Shown: positions 1-11,604, numbered from the stretch's first letter. The stretch is DNA of 64,000 bases from Gliomastix tumulicola (GCA_001599755.1 BCHX01000002.1:1674001-1738000), one strand, 5' to 3'. Translations and numbers: made by a program. The notes: generated by a model not told the origin, from the sequence alone.

Positions 1-1
1 C

Positions 2-1318
2 GATGACGAACGAAGCAGACACGTGACACGGGACTGGACCGACAGATCAGTGCTTCAGGACTCGGACGATGAAGCACCCTCAGAGCTGAATGCCCATGAG
101 ATGGTTACGGGCAGATCAACAGGCCATACTGACCGCTCCTACGAGATTGTGCACAAGACGGACAGCATGGACCATATCCAGAATGGACGAGCCGTGTCGT
201 CATACCATGAACAGCAATCGTTCCTTGATAGCGACCTATCGTCTGAGCTCTCGGACGAAAGCACCGAGACGAGAGCCCCCGAGCGTTCACAGCCAAATTA
301 TCCAGAGGGCTCGCATGACGGTGCTGCCTCAGTGCCTGATGCTGCCGCTAGCTTAGTCAAGACAGGCAGTGCACCGAACCATGTACAAATCAACCACGAT
401 GAGCTGTCGTCAAAACCCTTACCCCCAACGCCAGCAGCCTCTCCGCTTGGGAACTTGGATCCTTTGGCCCAGCATGCCATTCCTGGAAATCTTGATCAGC
501 AAGCTCAGGCCAATCTGCAAGCCGACGAGTCCAGGAAGTACTCGGTCCATCTGCCATTCGTTCTCGCCTTTGATTCCGAGACGCTAGCCCAGCAGTTCAC
601 TCTGATCGAAAAGGACGCACTGAGTGAAATCGACTGGAAGGAGCTCGTGGAGATGGAGTGGAAGCGCACAACCGGCATTGGCGCCCGGTCATGGGTTCAC
701 TTCCTTCGCAATACTGATGCGCACGGAGTCGAGGTTGTTATTGCTCGGTTCAACCTTGCGGTCAAGTGGGCAATATCAGAAATCGTCTTGACCAAGCACA
801 TCGAAGAGAGAGCCAAGTGCATCATCAAGTACATTCACATTGCGGCTCACTGCCGACGATATCGCAACTTCGCTACGATGGCCCAACTCACGGTAGCTCT
901 GTCGAGCAACGAGGTCTCTCGCTTGGCTCGAACCTGGGAGCTCGTTACACCCAGCGACATGAAGACCCTGAGCGATTTAGAGACGCTTGTCACGCCAATG
1001 CGAAACTTCTTCAACCTACGAGTCGAGATGGAGTCAGCATTGGATGCCAGCTGCATCCCTTTTGTCGGGATATACACACACGACCTCTTGTACAATGGAC
1101 AACGTCCAGCGGAGATTGCGAGTTCCCCAACAACGGCACCTTTGGTGAACTTTGAGAGGTGCCGTACTGGTGCAGCGGTTATCAAAAGTCTTCTCCGCCT
1201 GCTGGAAGCTAGCACGCAGTATCAGTTCCAGCCCGTCGAAGGCATCATCGAGCGTTGCCTTTGGATCGGTGCACTGAGCGACGAGGAGATCCGCAAACAC
1301 TCCGCTGCGTTGGAATGA
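2..1318 (+). CDS. LTE1: LTE1-type Ras-family guanine nucleotide exchange factor, C-terminal part (5' truncated by window edge)
   Basis: The reading frame is already open at base 2, so this is the C-terminal 438 codons of a longer protein that begins upstream of the window. The first ~180 visible residues are polar and look disordered. The catalytic RasGEF (CDC25-homology) domain then runs from about HLPFVLAFDSETLAQQFT to the C terminus. It contains the hallmark stretches RFNLAVKWAISEIV, IKYIHIAAHCRRYRNFATM and CIPFVGIYTHDLLYN, followed by the closing helix IIERCLWIGAL. RasGEF domains open the nucleotide pocket of Ras-like GTPases. The spacing and the ending 'IIERCLW' match fungal Lte1 proteins as I remember them; Lte1 acts in mitotic exit and cell polarity in yeast. 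A CDC25 or BUD5 relative is less likely. The RasGEF assignment is firm and the LTE1 orthology is probable. Confidence 0.85.
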   Translation, partial: DDERSRHVTRDWTDRSVLQDSDDEAPSELNAHEMVTGRSTGHTDRSYEIVHKTDSMDHIQNGRAVSSYHEQQSFLDSDLSSELSDESTETRAPERSQPNYPEGSHDGAASVPDAAASLVKTGSAPNHVQINHDELSSKPLPPTPAASPLGNLDPLAQHAIPGNLDQQAQANLQADESRKYSVHLPFVLAFDSETLAQQFTLIEKDALSEIDWKELVEMEWKRTTGIGARSWVHFLRNTDAHGVEVVIARFNLAVKWAISEIVLTKHIEERAKCIIKYIHIAAHCRRYRNFATMAQLTVALSSNEVSRLARTWELVTPSDMKTLSDLETLVTPMRNFFNLRVEMESALDASCIPFVGIYTHDLLYNGQRPAEIASSPTTAPLVNFERCRTGAAVIKSLLRLLEASTQYQFQPVEGIIERCLWIGALSDEEIRKHSAALE

Positions 1319-2561
1319 TTTGTGCTCTGAACGGCCTGACGATTAGAGGAGCTTTTACGACTAGATGTTCGACCTTTACAAAGCGAGGCGCTGGCTTTTT
1401 TACTTGCGGCTTACGCGAGACTACCTTTGCAGAGACGTCTGACTTGAAGGCTCATTCGTTGTCCTGAGAGACTCATCGTCTCTTCCATTACTTTTCTACC
1501 AATCTTATTTTTCACCACATTCTTGTTTATAATAGTAGAACGGAGTCATATCGGCGCATTGGGACAGCGGTAGCGACTAGATATAAAGCCATTGGCCTTT
1601 CTTTTCGAACTTGGCATTCATGAGATGGATTTCCTTGTTTTCACTTGTCCTTTGAGGGAGCATATTGTTTCGAAATGAACATCTTTGATAGCTTTGATAT
1701 AAATACCCCTGATAGCTAGAATAAGAATACCCATTGATTTGTTAATGAGGTCACGGATCACAAAGCATGATGTGAATTCGAGGACTAGCAAAGTATCTCT
1801 TCTAGTTTATTGGTGGTGCGTTGGTCTAGGGCGGTAGTTGAGAACTTGCTTCTCAGCTTCAAGGCAGCAGCTGGCTGCAAGTGTTATGTTGATTGGTGTT
1901 CTCGTTCAAATCATTCACCTACAATGCAAGGTAGCCAACGTGAAGAATCACAATTGACTACTGGTCTCGGAGTTCAAATTCACTTCGCCTTCCAGACATC
2001 GTGCCACTCTTATGTGGGCTCACAACCCTTCACAGCAGTGGCATCTATCTGATTCGTCTACGGTTACGAGCATTGCACATAAGTAGTAGGGATCAGCTGG
2101 CAGTCGTCAAACTTCACATGTTGAGGTCACCAACTAAGGAGGCACGGATATGTTGCATCAAGTTTTTGTCTTGTGAAACACGGGCGGGATAACGATCAAG
2201 TCCATCCCATTGGCAACACAGGGCTTTCCCTCTCCTCCCTCTCAACTAAAACAAAGTCGAAAAGAAAGGTGAGTATCTTTCCCTCGTAAGTGTCACCAAG
2301 GTTTGACCCCAATGTATCTCAAGATAAGAATAAAGGAAAACATCGTTGTGTAGACTTTTGAAAGAGAGTTGTTTTTTTAGTCCGGAGCCGTTGAGCCGGC
2401 CCTGATTCCTTTTCCCCCCCTTTCCGGTTCCATGTGGATGATTTGTCTTTTTTCTTGCTTGCTTGCTTCCTTCCTCTGGTGGAAAAGAGTCTCGCAGGAT
2501 GAGTGCGAAAGGCATCTTACCACTGGGTGTCAACGGCAGCTGCGCCGGAGACCTCAGCGTC
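1319..2561. other. Convergent intergenic region, no gene seen
   Basis: This lies between the 3' ends of the Ras-GEF and RPS0 genes. It is AT-richer than its neighbours up to about 2200 and holds no coding-like frame. A weak A-box/B-box pair around 1822-1912 was examined and rejected as a tRNA gene. The CT- and GT-rich stretch near 2400-2480 is probably RPS0 3'-UTR. Confidence 0.6.
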
Positions 2562-3649
2562 CTACCACTGGGTCTCCTTGGCGGGCTCGTTGGCCCAGTC
2601 AGAGGTCTGGCCGGCGGCCGGGGCGGCAGCAGCCCAGTCGTCACCGCCGGTGGGAGCGGCGCCGTCCCAGTTGCCACCAGTGGCGGCAGCGAAGCCGGGA
2701 GCGGGGGCGTCCCAGTCACCGCCGGCCTGCTGGAAGCCGGTCTCGATGGCGGCGGGGCCCTCCTCGTCAACGCCGGGGAGCTTCTCCTCCTCGACCTTCT
2801 CCTCAGCCTCAGCCTCGGGGTCGCGGTCTATAAACCTTGGTCAGCAAAACGGGAAATCTTGCAAAGTTGCTATGAGTTATTCTGGGAACGTACAGAAGTA
2901 CAGATCGGGCATGATCTCCCAGGGGGTCTCGCGGTTGAAGATGGTGCCGCGGAGGCGGAGGACCTCACGGGCGAGCAGCCACCAGATGGTGCCGATGGCG
3001 TTGCGACCCTTGTTGTTGGTGGGGATGGCGACGTCGACGAACTCGGTGGGCGAGTCGGTGTCGGTGAGGGCGATGACGGGGATGTTGACGTAGCTGGCCT
3101 CCTTGATGGCCTGGGCGTCGGTGCGCGGGTCCGTCACGATGATGAGGCGGGGCTCCTTGAACGAGCGGGTGATGTAGTTGGTGAAGCTACCGGGGGTGAA
3201 GCGACCGGCGATGGGGGACGCGCCGGTGTGCGAGGCGAACTTGAGGACGGCACGCTGACCGTAGGGACGGGCGGAGATGACGCACACGTCGGCCGGGTTG
3301 TCGATGGCGACGATGATGCGGGCGGCGAGGACAATCTTCTCCCTGGTGGTGGTGGTGGTGATGTTAGTCGATTTTTCCGGCTGCAGAGTTTCTCTCTATC
3401 CATTGCCTCTCCCCAAGCCAGCTAAGCCATGGCAGAGAGACTCAATCGTGGCAGGAGAGTTCCAGGACATATTTCATACCAGGTCTTGCCAATGTTGATG
3501 ACGTTGACGCCGTCAGCACGGGTCTTCCAGAGGTAAGGCTCCATGTGAACCTGGAGGTTCTTGGAGCCGAGATGGGCCTGCGAGGCCAGGAGCATCTCGA
3601 TGTCCTGGCTGGTCGCGTTGAAGACGGAGGGCAGGTTAGCGGGAGCCAT
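2562..3649 (-). CDS. RPS0: 40S ribosomal protein S0 (uS2, laminin-receptor homologue)
   Basis: Three exons on the minus strand give 294 residues, normal for fungal RPS0: 3649-3480, 3342-2894 and 2827-2562. Donors are GTATGA and GTACGT; acceptors are CCAG and ATAG; a CGACTAAC branch point lies in intron 1. The uS2 fold is shown by [51 protein letters not shown] and the core stretch from [13 protein letters not shown] to [10 protein letters not shown]. The C terminus is the acidic, tryptophan-spaced tail typical of eukaryotic RPSA (repeated GDWDA, GNWDG, DDWAA and SDWAN units, ending ETQW). uS2 sits at the head-platform junction of the small subunit and is needed for late 20S pre-rRNA processing. 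The gene is head to head with mitochondrial uS15m across a 390-bp promoter. Confidence 0.97.
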
Positions 3650-4039
3650 TTTGACGAGTCTTCCTTGCGGGAGTGGTAAGAGGAAGGGAAAGAATTGGAG
3701 GTGGGTGGGAGAAGAGAGAAGGAGGGAAGTGACGCTTTTCGCGATGGATCGTGGTGGGAGGTCCTCGCCAAAAAGTTCGCGTGGGTCCTAGAGAATTTCC
3801 GAAAATGTGTGTGGGTGAGAGCCCTGAGAGGGCTAGTCCGAAAGTGGAGCTAGCGTCTGGAGGCGCTTTCGCTCGGGTCTCATAAACACGTGATTTGAAA
3901 GCTAGTCTGTTTATGAGATAGCGTCTGATGGTACGTACCTCAGCTCCATTGGACTCCAGGGAAATTTTAGGACGGGGAGTTTGATGGTGATTCTTCAGGA
4001 CCATGACAAGTTGAGGTTGAGCGTGTTTGCCCTTTCACT
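3650..4039. promoter_or_regulatory. Bidirectional promoter between RPS0 and mitochondrial uS15m, with nested repeats
   Basis: This 390-bp spacer separates the two divergent start codons. It holds an inverted repeat AGCCCT-GAG-AGGGCT (3820-3834). An 11-bp perfect inverted repeat, TCTCATAAACA (3878-3888) and TGTTTATGAGA (3908-3918), encloses a CACGTG E-box at 3887-3892. A direct repeat TAGCGTCTG lies at 3851-3859 and 3919-3927, just outside the inverted arms, and GCTAGTC occurs at 3832-3838 and 3901-3907. That such symmetric elements serve both genes is inference; the repeats themselves are directly visible. Confidence 0.6.
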
Positions 4040-5070
4040 ATGCCTCCCAGATTACCGACGCTGCCGCGTCTCGGCGGTGTGAGCTGTACGTCCCCAATGC
4101 CTCCTATCTGACTACTCCTCGACTCAATTCGCTAACTCTTCGTCCCTCTACAGTATGCCTGCGACCAGCAGCATCAGCAAAACCGTCGACGCCCAGCTTC
4201 CTCCCCGTCGTCCAGACTGCCAACCTATCCATGCGCGAGAAGAAGCGCAAGATGAAAAAGGACCCCTACGCGTGGGCCCAGGCCCAGCAGCGCAAGAACG
4301 TGAACCTGGAACGCAAGAAGGAACTCCTCAAGGACCGCAAGGCGACCGACGGCCACCCGATCCACGGCACGACGACCCCCTACATCGAGTCCTTCGACTC
4401 GGCGGGCCAGCAGGAGCTCAGCAGCGTGCGGCGGGACGCGGACGGGAACCCGCTCGAGGAGGCGCACGCGCTGCCGACGACGCCCGGCCTGCGAAACTTC
4501 TTCCTCTCGGAGCAGGAGCTCCAGGACCTCACCGAGCACGCGTACAACCTGACGAAGCCGCACATGGGCGTCATCGAGGCGCAGATGGCGCACGACTCGG
4601 CCGAGGACCGCCAGAAGCAGCATGACGAGATGCACGCCAAGGCTAGCGAGGCGCTGCGGAGGATCACGGCCATGGACAACGCGAGCGGCAAGGACAGGCG
4701 CCACGCCAACATCCGACGTATCGTCAGCGAGTTCGGCAGGCACGAGACGGACAAGTTCCTCGCGCCGCGGGCGCCGTCCATCAACCCCAACACGGAGGCA
4801 AAGGTCCCCAGGGCCGGTCCGGACACGGGCAGCTCCGAGGTCCAGATCGCCATCCTGACGGAGAAGATCCGCACCCTGTCCAAGGCCCTCGAGAGCAACC
4901 GCGGCTACAAGGACAACCACAACAAGAGGAATCTGCGCCTCCTCATCCACAGGCGACAGAAGCTGTTGAAGTACATGGAGAGGAGGGAGAGGGGGAGCGA
5001 GAGGTGGACACATCTGCTTGAGAAGCTGGGGCTTACGCCGGCTACGTGGAAGGGCGAGATCAGCATGTAG
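4040..5070 (+). CDS. MRPS28: Mitochondrial small-subunit ribosomal protein uS15m
   Basis: Two exons, 4040-4085 and 4154-5070, give 320 residues. The ATG at 4040 is chosen because the exon ends at a GTACGT donor and splices in frame to a CTCTACAG acceptor, with a GCTAACT branch point between. The S15 domain is C-terminal (about residues 238-310), with DTGSSEVQIAILTEKI, NHNKRNLRLLIHRRQKLLKYM and the closing LEKLGLTPATW. The N-terminal part carries a presumptive mitochondrial targeting sequence rich in R, S and P, then a lysine-rich segment (MREKKRKMKKDPYAWAQAQ) typical of fungal uS15m extensions. The protein binds the central domain of mitochondrial small-subunit rRNA. The symbol follows the yeast name of the uS15m gene. 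Confidence 0.93.
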
Positions 5071-5268
5071 AGTTTCATCTTTGTTGTAAGATAATTGTGG
5101 TTTTTAGGTCTATGTACATTACAAAAACTCATAGGGGAAACATAAGACACAGTTGAGTCTTCTGAGTGTCTCGCGTCCAACCACTATTACGCCAAATCTG
5201 TGCGGATACTGAGGAACGTGCTGCTATACTACAAGGCATGCTGAGAGAAAGACAAACAAGAGGGCCAT

Positions 5269-6538
5269 TTAGAAAACGCTGATGAAGTTACCGATACGGT
5301 CCTTCTGGTTCTGTGCTATGCACTCAGCGATCCAAGTGATGTTCCGGATTTCCTAGTACAGATTAGTAAATGGCGATTCAAAGCATTCCGCGGGACATTC
5401 GGCTTACCTGTTCCCTCAGCTTCACCCACGAGTAGATGATAGCGTAGCTGAACTGCCTGGTGAAGGCGCTCTTGCAGATCTCCATCTCCTTCTGGTAGAA
5501 CAAGTCCTCCAGCGACCGACCGTCGCTCGCGCCGCCGCCGCCCAGGTTACCGGGGCCAGAGGGGCCGCCACCAAGAGACACGGCGTCAAAGAATGTCTTG
5601 TAGTCATGGATACCGTCAACAGCGAGGCGGACGCCCTCGGCATCATCGGCTCGGGAGAGCATCAGCGTGCCCTCGGGGTAGAGCTTGCCGAAGCTGGGAT
5701 AGAGCTTCTTACGGTCTGCCTTGGACAGCTCGGTGCCGAAACTGTTGAGCGTGATGTTGATGGCTCGTCGGTCGGCCTCGAACTCGAGCAGCTCCGACAT
5801 GACCTCGGCGGTGGGGGTGCCAGCGATGTCGGGGTTCGTGTTGACGAAGTTGTAGAAGTCCTCGAGGTAGGCCTTGAAGAGACTGTTTCGTACAATCTCA
5901 ATGTTCAGCTCGTCAAGATCCTGGTGGCTCAGGTTGCCCTTGAAGAAGCTCGCGAGAGGGGTCTCAATGAGAACCGAGTTGTAGAGCTCCTCGACGGTCT
6001 GAGCAACGCAGAGAACCGGGAGAGTCTCAAACCATCCCAGCGGATGGCACCGGTCCAGAAGCTCCCGCGTGTCACGCTCGTGGAGTGTGCCAGTGATGAG
6101 AAGGGCCACGTTATCGATCATGTAGCCGTAGGTAACGTAGTCCATGAAGGTGGCGAGGGATCCGACGGCATTCGCGCGAACGTAGCGGAACTCAGAGATG
6201 AGCTTGTCGGTCGTCTTAGCAGCGAGGCTCGAGGTCGACGGGTTGGGAGGAAGGGATGCGAGGAAGTCTCCGTAAGCTGGGCCGAGCTGGAGCTTCAGGT
6301 CTATAAAGAGCGGTTAGCCTCCGGTTGGCTTATCGTCAAGCTATCCAGCGCAATGAGGGCATACCATCGATGGTCTCGCATTGCGTCAAGTTGTTGTAGG
6401 CACCACTGTTGAGGAGACCATTGCGATACCCGCGAACGATGCCCTCCACATAGCTATCCGAAGTCAGCAATCCGCCTAGTCCATGACATCCGGGGAGGCT
6501 ACATACCCGTTGTTCACATTGAAGAATAAGCCCTCCAT
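5269..6538 (-). CDS. VMA6: V-type proton ATPase subunit d (Vo sector)
   Basis: Four exons, 6538-6507, 6453-6365, 6300-5408 and 5352-5269, code for 365 residues, the standard length for this family. Donors are GTATGT, GTATGC and GTAAGC; acceptors are ATAG, ATAG and CTAG. The N terminus MEGLFFNVNNG and the stretches YVEGIVRGYRNGLL, NLTQCETIDDLKLQLGP, MDYVTYGYMIDNVALLITG and HPLGWFETLPVL identify the C-type ATPase fold of subunit d. The last exon encodes EIRNITWIAECIAQNQKDRI and ends in NFISVF. Subunit d caps the proteolipid ring on the cytosolic face and couples V1 rotation to proton pumping at vacuole and Golgi membranes. The gene diverges from NOP58. Confidence 0.96.
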
Positions 6539-7246
6539 TTCGGCAAAAAAAGGAATGCAAGAGAAGGGGGGGTCGACAGATGTGTGAGCTAGGACTGCGA
6601 GGTGATGCAATCGGGGCGGAAAGGCTGAAAGCGAAAGCTCCTTCTATGATGGCTAGTCACTCCCTCATAGGATTTGATGGCGAGACGTCAACACGCAATG
6701 GCTGGACCGCCCGTTCCCCTGCCTGGCCTTGCACGTGAGTGGCTCCTTTCAACGGAGAATCTATTCTGCCGGAGGCCGTGCAGCCCCCATATTTTAACGG
6801 AGGGTGACAAAAGAAATAAGATTCCCACGAGATCCAATATCACAATCGTTCATGAGGAAGTTTTACATAAAAAAATGACTGCTTGAAGTCGATGATGTTC
6901 CTGAAATGGTACACCGATTTTTGACGCCCTAAATTTACTCTATACATGACTTCATCAGACTTTTTATCTGAGCATTTGTGACAATAGAGCTTTATAGTGT
7001 CTCTTTCTGGCCACCCATTGACTGGTGGGGCCTGCAGAAGAAAAGTTCAGTGGGGAAGCAGAGCTGGCCCGCCTGCAGAACTGAAGGTAAAAAAAAAATT
7101 TCGAACTCAAGCGAAGAAGTCACACACCATCACCAACCTGCCTCCAAATTCTCCCGACGGCAATTGCGCCTCCCCTACGGTCCTGACAGCCCAACAAAAA
7201 TTCGAAGGGAATAGAGGGAGCATCGCGGTCATTGCCATTGGACAAC
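6539..7246. other. Divergent VMA6/NOP58 intergenic region
   Basis: This 708-bp spacer contains both promoters. The half near VMA6 is mixed; the middle (6800-6980) is AT-rich. The stretch before NOP58 is probably its 5' leader. No open frame here looks coding and no specific motif was convincing. Confidence 0.6.
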
Positions 7247-9223
7247 ATGTCTCTCTTCGTTCTCAGCGAGACGGCCGCCGGGTGAGTTCACCAACTCCAA
7301 TTGCATCCAGTGTCAATAGCCAAACGGCCGACATCTGGACGGTGAGATTAGCAAAGCTAACACTCACCAGCTATGGCCTTTTCAAGGCCGCCGACAAGAA
7401 GCTCCTCAAGAACAAGGACCTTGCTGAGGAGCTGGGTAGACCTGAGAAGGTGGTTGAGATGTAAGTGTCCATTCCTCAACCTGGATCACGACTGGGTGCA
7501 ATTCCCAATCGGAGCTTCAATGCACTCGCAAATTCTCCCATCCGATGAATGCGCTGGCTAAACAATTGTCCTCAGGCTTCAATTGAAGAAGTTCGTCAAG
7601 TTCGATAGCGCCGCCGTTGCCCTCGAAGAAGCTGCCTCCCTCAAGGATGGCAAGGTCACCGAACTGCTGGCCTCGCTGCTCGAGGGTCTCAAGACCGAGA
7701 AGAAGCCCACCATCGCCGTTGCGGAGGCTAAGCTTGGAACATCCATCACCAACGCCCTCGATATGAAGCTCACCGCTGTGTCTGGTACCGACACTGTCGA
7801 CCTCTTCCGAGCCATTCGCGAACATCTGTCGTCCCTTATTCCGGGCCTCGAGCAGGGAACTCTCGACCGCATGGCTCTGGGTCTCTCTCACTCCATGTCG
7901 CGCCACAAGCTCAAGTTCTCCAAGGACAAGGTCGACGCCATGATTGTGCAGGCTATCAAGATGCTTGATGATATCGACAAGGAGCTTAATGTCTACGCAA
8001 TGCGCACGAAGGAGTGGTACGGCTGGCACTTCCCCGAGCTTGCCAAGATTCTCAACGACAACCTCGCTTACGCCCGTGTCGTCCTGGCTGCGGGTATGCG
8101 AACCAACATTGCTACGACTGATCTCAGCGACGTCCTGCCCGAGGAGATGATTGAGACGGTTAAGCAAACCGCTGAGATGAGCATGGGTACTGATATCACT
8201 GAGAGGGATCTGGAGAACATTCAGGCTCTGGCTCAGCAAGTCGTGATGTACACCCACGCACGCAGCGAGCTGTCTTCGTACCTCGAGAGCCGAATGAGGG
8301 CCATTGCCCCCAACCTGACTGCCCTCGTTGGCGTTCTTGTCGGAGCCCGCCTGATCGCGCACGCGGGGTCTCTTACCAACCTTGTTAAGCTCCCCGGTTC
8401 GACCATTCAGATTCTCGGTGCCGAGAAGGCACTGTTCCGTGCCCTCAAGACCAAGCATGACACCCCCAAGTATGGTCTCATCTACCACTCATCTCTCATC
8501 GGCCAGGCCACGGGTCGCAACAAGGGCAAGATTGCCCGTATGCTGGCTGCCAAGGCCGCTCTAGGTGTCCGCGTTGACGGATGCGATGAGCAGCTTGACG
8601 AGAAGGACGATGAAGAGAGGGCTGCGCTCGGTATGACGAGCCGCATCAAGCTTGAGAACCGCCTTCGCAAGCTGGAAGGAAAGGCTCCTCTCCCCAGAGG
8701 CACCAACATTGCCCCCACTGGCGATGTTGTTACTCCTGGTGCCTTCACTATCAATGAGAAGGCCACGTACAACATTGACGTCGATGGTATTAATGGCGAG
8801 CTCAACGGCGGTGTCAATGGCAGCGCCAAGAAGAGCAAGAAGGACAAGAAGAAGAAGCCTCTGATTGAGGAGGTTGAGGACGACGACGAGATGAAGGATG
8901 CCGAGGCCAGCGAGGAGGAGGCTGGCAAGGGCCCCAAGCTATCAGATGCCAAGTACGAGGAGCTCGCAGCTGCCGCCGGTATTTCTGTTAGCAAGTTCAA
9001 GCGCAAGTACGAGCGCGGCGATGTCCAGCTCAACGAAGACGGCACCCCCAAGGTCTTCAGCAAGAAGGAGCTGAAGAAGGCTCGCAAGTCTGTGGGCGGC
9101 GACGAGACACCGTCAAAGTCGGAGAGCAAGAAGCGCAAGCACGACGACGCAGCGGAAGAAGACGAGGCCGAGGATAAGAAGGGCAAGAAGCAGAAGAAGA
9201 AGAAGCGACACTCTGAGGCTTAG
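7247..9223 (+). CDS. NOP58: Nucleolar protein 58, box C/D snoRNP core protein
   Basis: Three exons, 7247-7281, 7371-7460 and 7576-9223, give 590 residues. Exon 1 ([12 protein letters not shown]) ends at a GTGAGT donor and exon 2 ([12 protein letters not shown]) ends at GTAAGT; acceptors are CCAG and TCAG. Domains in order are NOP5NT (about 1-65), a coiled-coil/NOSIC region (about 160-215, with [13 protein letters not shown]), and the Nop RNA-binding domain (about 250-400, with [39 protein letters not shown] and [10 protein letters not shown]). A long acidic and lysine-rich tail ([10 protein letters not shown], then [12 protein letters not shown]) is the usual nucleolar-retention end. NOP58 pairs with NOP56 and, with fibrillarin and SNU13, forms 2'-O-methylating snoRNPs. 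Confidence 0.97.
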
Positions 9224-10415
9224 AAAGCCAAAAAGAAGCGCTCGAAGCTGAGGGGACGCCTGTAGACTACCTGTTTCACCCAGGGGTGTTCCGTCTCGGA
9301 ACTTCTTCTGACGTTTATCCGCCCTTGTCTTTTTCAATCTCGTCGATATATCGGCCGGCGTTTGGGGGGTATGGTTTGGCTTTGGCTTCAGGGAGGGTGT
9401 TTTTCGTGTTCCCTTGGACGGAACACTGGCGCAGACGGCAAAAGATATTCCAACATTCTGCAGATGATAGTAGCATATTGCTTGATACTATGAATTGCTA
9501 TTCTTACCTGTTCCTGATCTTGACTGGGTAGCTGTGGACATCCCTGGGGATGTTTTAATAGCAAGTAAATGTCACTCTCCCGCTCCAGGTAGACCAAGTA
9601 GCAAAGGATTTTTCCATTGAACTATTTCTGTCCATTTACACCCAAGATCGTCTACCATAGCCCGAGATGGACACCACTGATATATCCTTCGCTACGTAAT
9701 TAAGTGCTTGGGGGAAGAGGGACTGGCAATAAGGGTCATACTAGTAGTTCAGAACACATAATTCAGCGATGCTAGGGGGTATCTGCTTCGATTAACTCAA
9801 GATAGTCTCTACCTAAAACTCTCCGTTCCAGCAATCCATCCTCAACACGGGTATCTTTGGGTATCCATTCCACCTCTCCACGACATCAAACCCCCATCTT
9901 CCGACCGTAACAATCATTAACGTCCCCCGGTATCGTGCTAAAATCGTAACCTACAGCTTCCTCTGTTTTTGTCCTCTTAGTCATCTAGGTGGCTACCCAG
10001 GGGCGACAAAGAGCGAGGATTGGTCGGGGTATAAGTGTCGTGCCCAAAGGAACAAGACGGAAAAGGACAAAATTCGAAAAATGTCAAGAAACTGCTGTCG
10101 CATCTCGAGTCGCAGAGGTCATGCCGCGCATGCTTGACGGGAGGAGAGAGTGTGTGTGTGTGCGTGCCATGAAGTATGTACTCGAGAGTTTTCTGCTGCT
10201 GTCGCAAGAAGTAGGCAAAGCGCTGCTGAAGACGATATGTTGTGACAAGATGAACAGTGTGTGATGCCGTAACGTCATCGAAATCAAGTAGACCAAGCTA
10301 AATTCGACGAGAACGCGAGCAGAAAGACTCTCAAGTTAGCAACTCATGGACGGGGAAAGGTCTCCAACCCGGCAAGTCGTGGCGCATGTCTTTTTGGTGT
10401 ATCTTTTTTTTTTTT
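9224..10415. other. Convergent intergenic region, no gene seen
   Basis: This separates NOP58 and the stomatin gene 3' ends. It holds NOP58 3'-UTR, an AT-rich middle and a short GT run near 10150-10160. A run of 14 T (10404-10417 on the plus strand) abuts and includes part of the stomatin stop codon. Nothing else is recognisable. Confidence 0.55.
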
Positions 10416-11604
10416 TTACATGTTCTCCACGATGCGGGCGGACATGGCTTGGGAGAGACCGGGATCCTGACCTCCAAAGTCGCCGTCGCGGGCGCGCTCG
10501 CCGCCAGACTCCGCCTGGGCGGCGGCGGCAACGGCGTTGCTCATGGCCATGGTCTGGTTGGCGGCGGGCAGGAAGATGACCTTGCTGTTGGCCGACTTGG
10601 CCATGGCTTGCATGGCCTCGAGGTAGCGGATCTGCATGGCGGGGGCGGAGCTGAGGATGTCGGCGGCCTGGCGCATCAGCTTGGCAGACTCAACCTGTTT
10701 TATGTGTCAGTGGCTTGTCCTCTCTATAAGTACTCATGTAGGGTGGATGGTGTGTTCGTACCTCAGCCTTGGCGGCAATGACCTTGGATTCACCGATACG
10801 CTTGCTCTGGGCCGCCATGGACAGCGACTCCTGGAGCTCCTGGCTGAAGATGATGTCCTTGATGAGCATGCTCTCGACCTGGACACCCCAGCCGGCGGCG
10901 ACGTCCTCGATGATCTCGCCGATGGACTGGGCGACCTCCTCGCGGCGCTCGATGACGTCCTGCAGGATGCGCGCGCCGATGACGTGGCGCAGCGTGGTCT
11001 GCGTGCGCTCGACGAGGGCCTGGCGGACGTTGGTGATGCCGAAGGCGGCGATGTGCGGCGCGACGATGTGGTAGTAGATGACGGACGTCAGGCGCAGGGT
11101 GACGTTGTCCTTGGTCATGCAGACCTGCTCGGGCACCTCGGCGATCTGGATCTTGACGTCGACCTGGACGAGGTTCTCGGAGAGCGGGTTGATCTGGACG
11201 AGGCCCGGGTCGACGGCCTTGTAGAACTTGCCGAACTTGGTGACGAGACCGACGTTACCCTGCTGGACGCGCTTGAAGGGGTTGGGGCAGATGATGCAGC
11301 AGGGGATGGCGCCGCAGGTGCCCATGACGGAGCCGAGGGTGTTGACTGGAGGCGGCGTCGTTAGCGATGTTTTGACCCTTCCTCATACAGATCCAGCGCT
11401 GCACGTACCCATCGAGCCATACCAGCCGTGGTTGCCCGTGTCCTGGGCGACGATGGTGGCATAGCTGCGCTGCAGGTCCTCCTGCTTGGGAGGCTTCACG
11501 GCCATCTTGTTCGTGGGCTGGAAGCCCACGTTGCCGGCCTCAGACTCCGGGGCCTTGGAGGAGGAGCCATGGTGGTAATCGCCGCCGTTGAGCGTGGTGG
11601 ACAT
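10416..11604 (-). CDS. Stomatin/podocin-type SPFH (Band 7) membrane protein
   Basis: Three exons, 11604-11409, 11345-10762 and 10694-10416, give 352 residues; donors are GTACGT and GTACGA. After a polar N-terminal region of ~65 residues comes a short cysteine-rich hydrophobic hairpin (GTCGAIPCCIICPNPF, residues 74-87). The SPFH domain follows, with NVGLVTKFGKFYKAVDPGLV, SVIYYHIVAPHIAAFGITN, ERTQTTLRHVIGARILQDVI and WGVQVESMLIKDIIFSQELQES. The C-terminal part is alanine-rich and probably mediates oligomerisation. Stomatins are monotopic scaffold proteins of membrane microdomains; fungal members occur at the plasma membrane or mitochondria, and I cannot tell which applies here. It is not a prohibitin, because the hairpin and the ESMLIKDI stretch are stomatin-like. 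The TAA stop runs directly into a poly-A tract. Confidence 0.9.

Noticed and set aside
1822..1912. A-box-like TGGTCTAGGGCGG and B-box-like GTTCAAATC, 82 nt apart, suggesting a tRNA gene
   Set aside because: The D stem, T stem and acceptor stem do not pair, and there is no T-run terminator close downstream. It looks like chance or very old remains.
3343..3479. snoRNA inside the first intron of RPS0
   Set aside because: Ribosomal-protein introns can host box C/D snoRNAs, but I found no convincing C box (RTGATGA) and D box (CTGA) pair with flanking complementarity.
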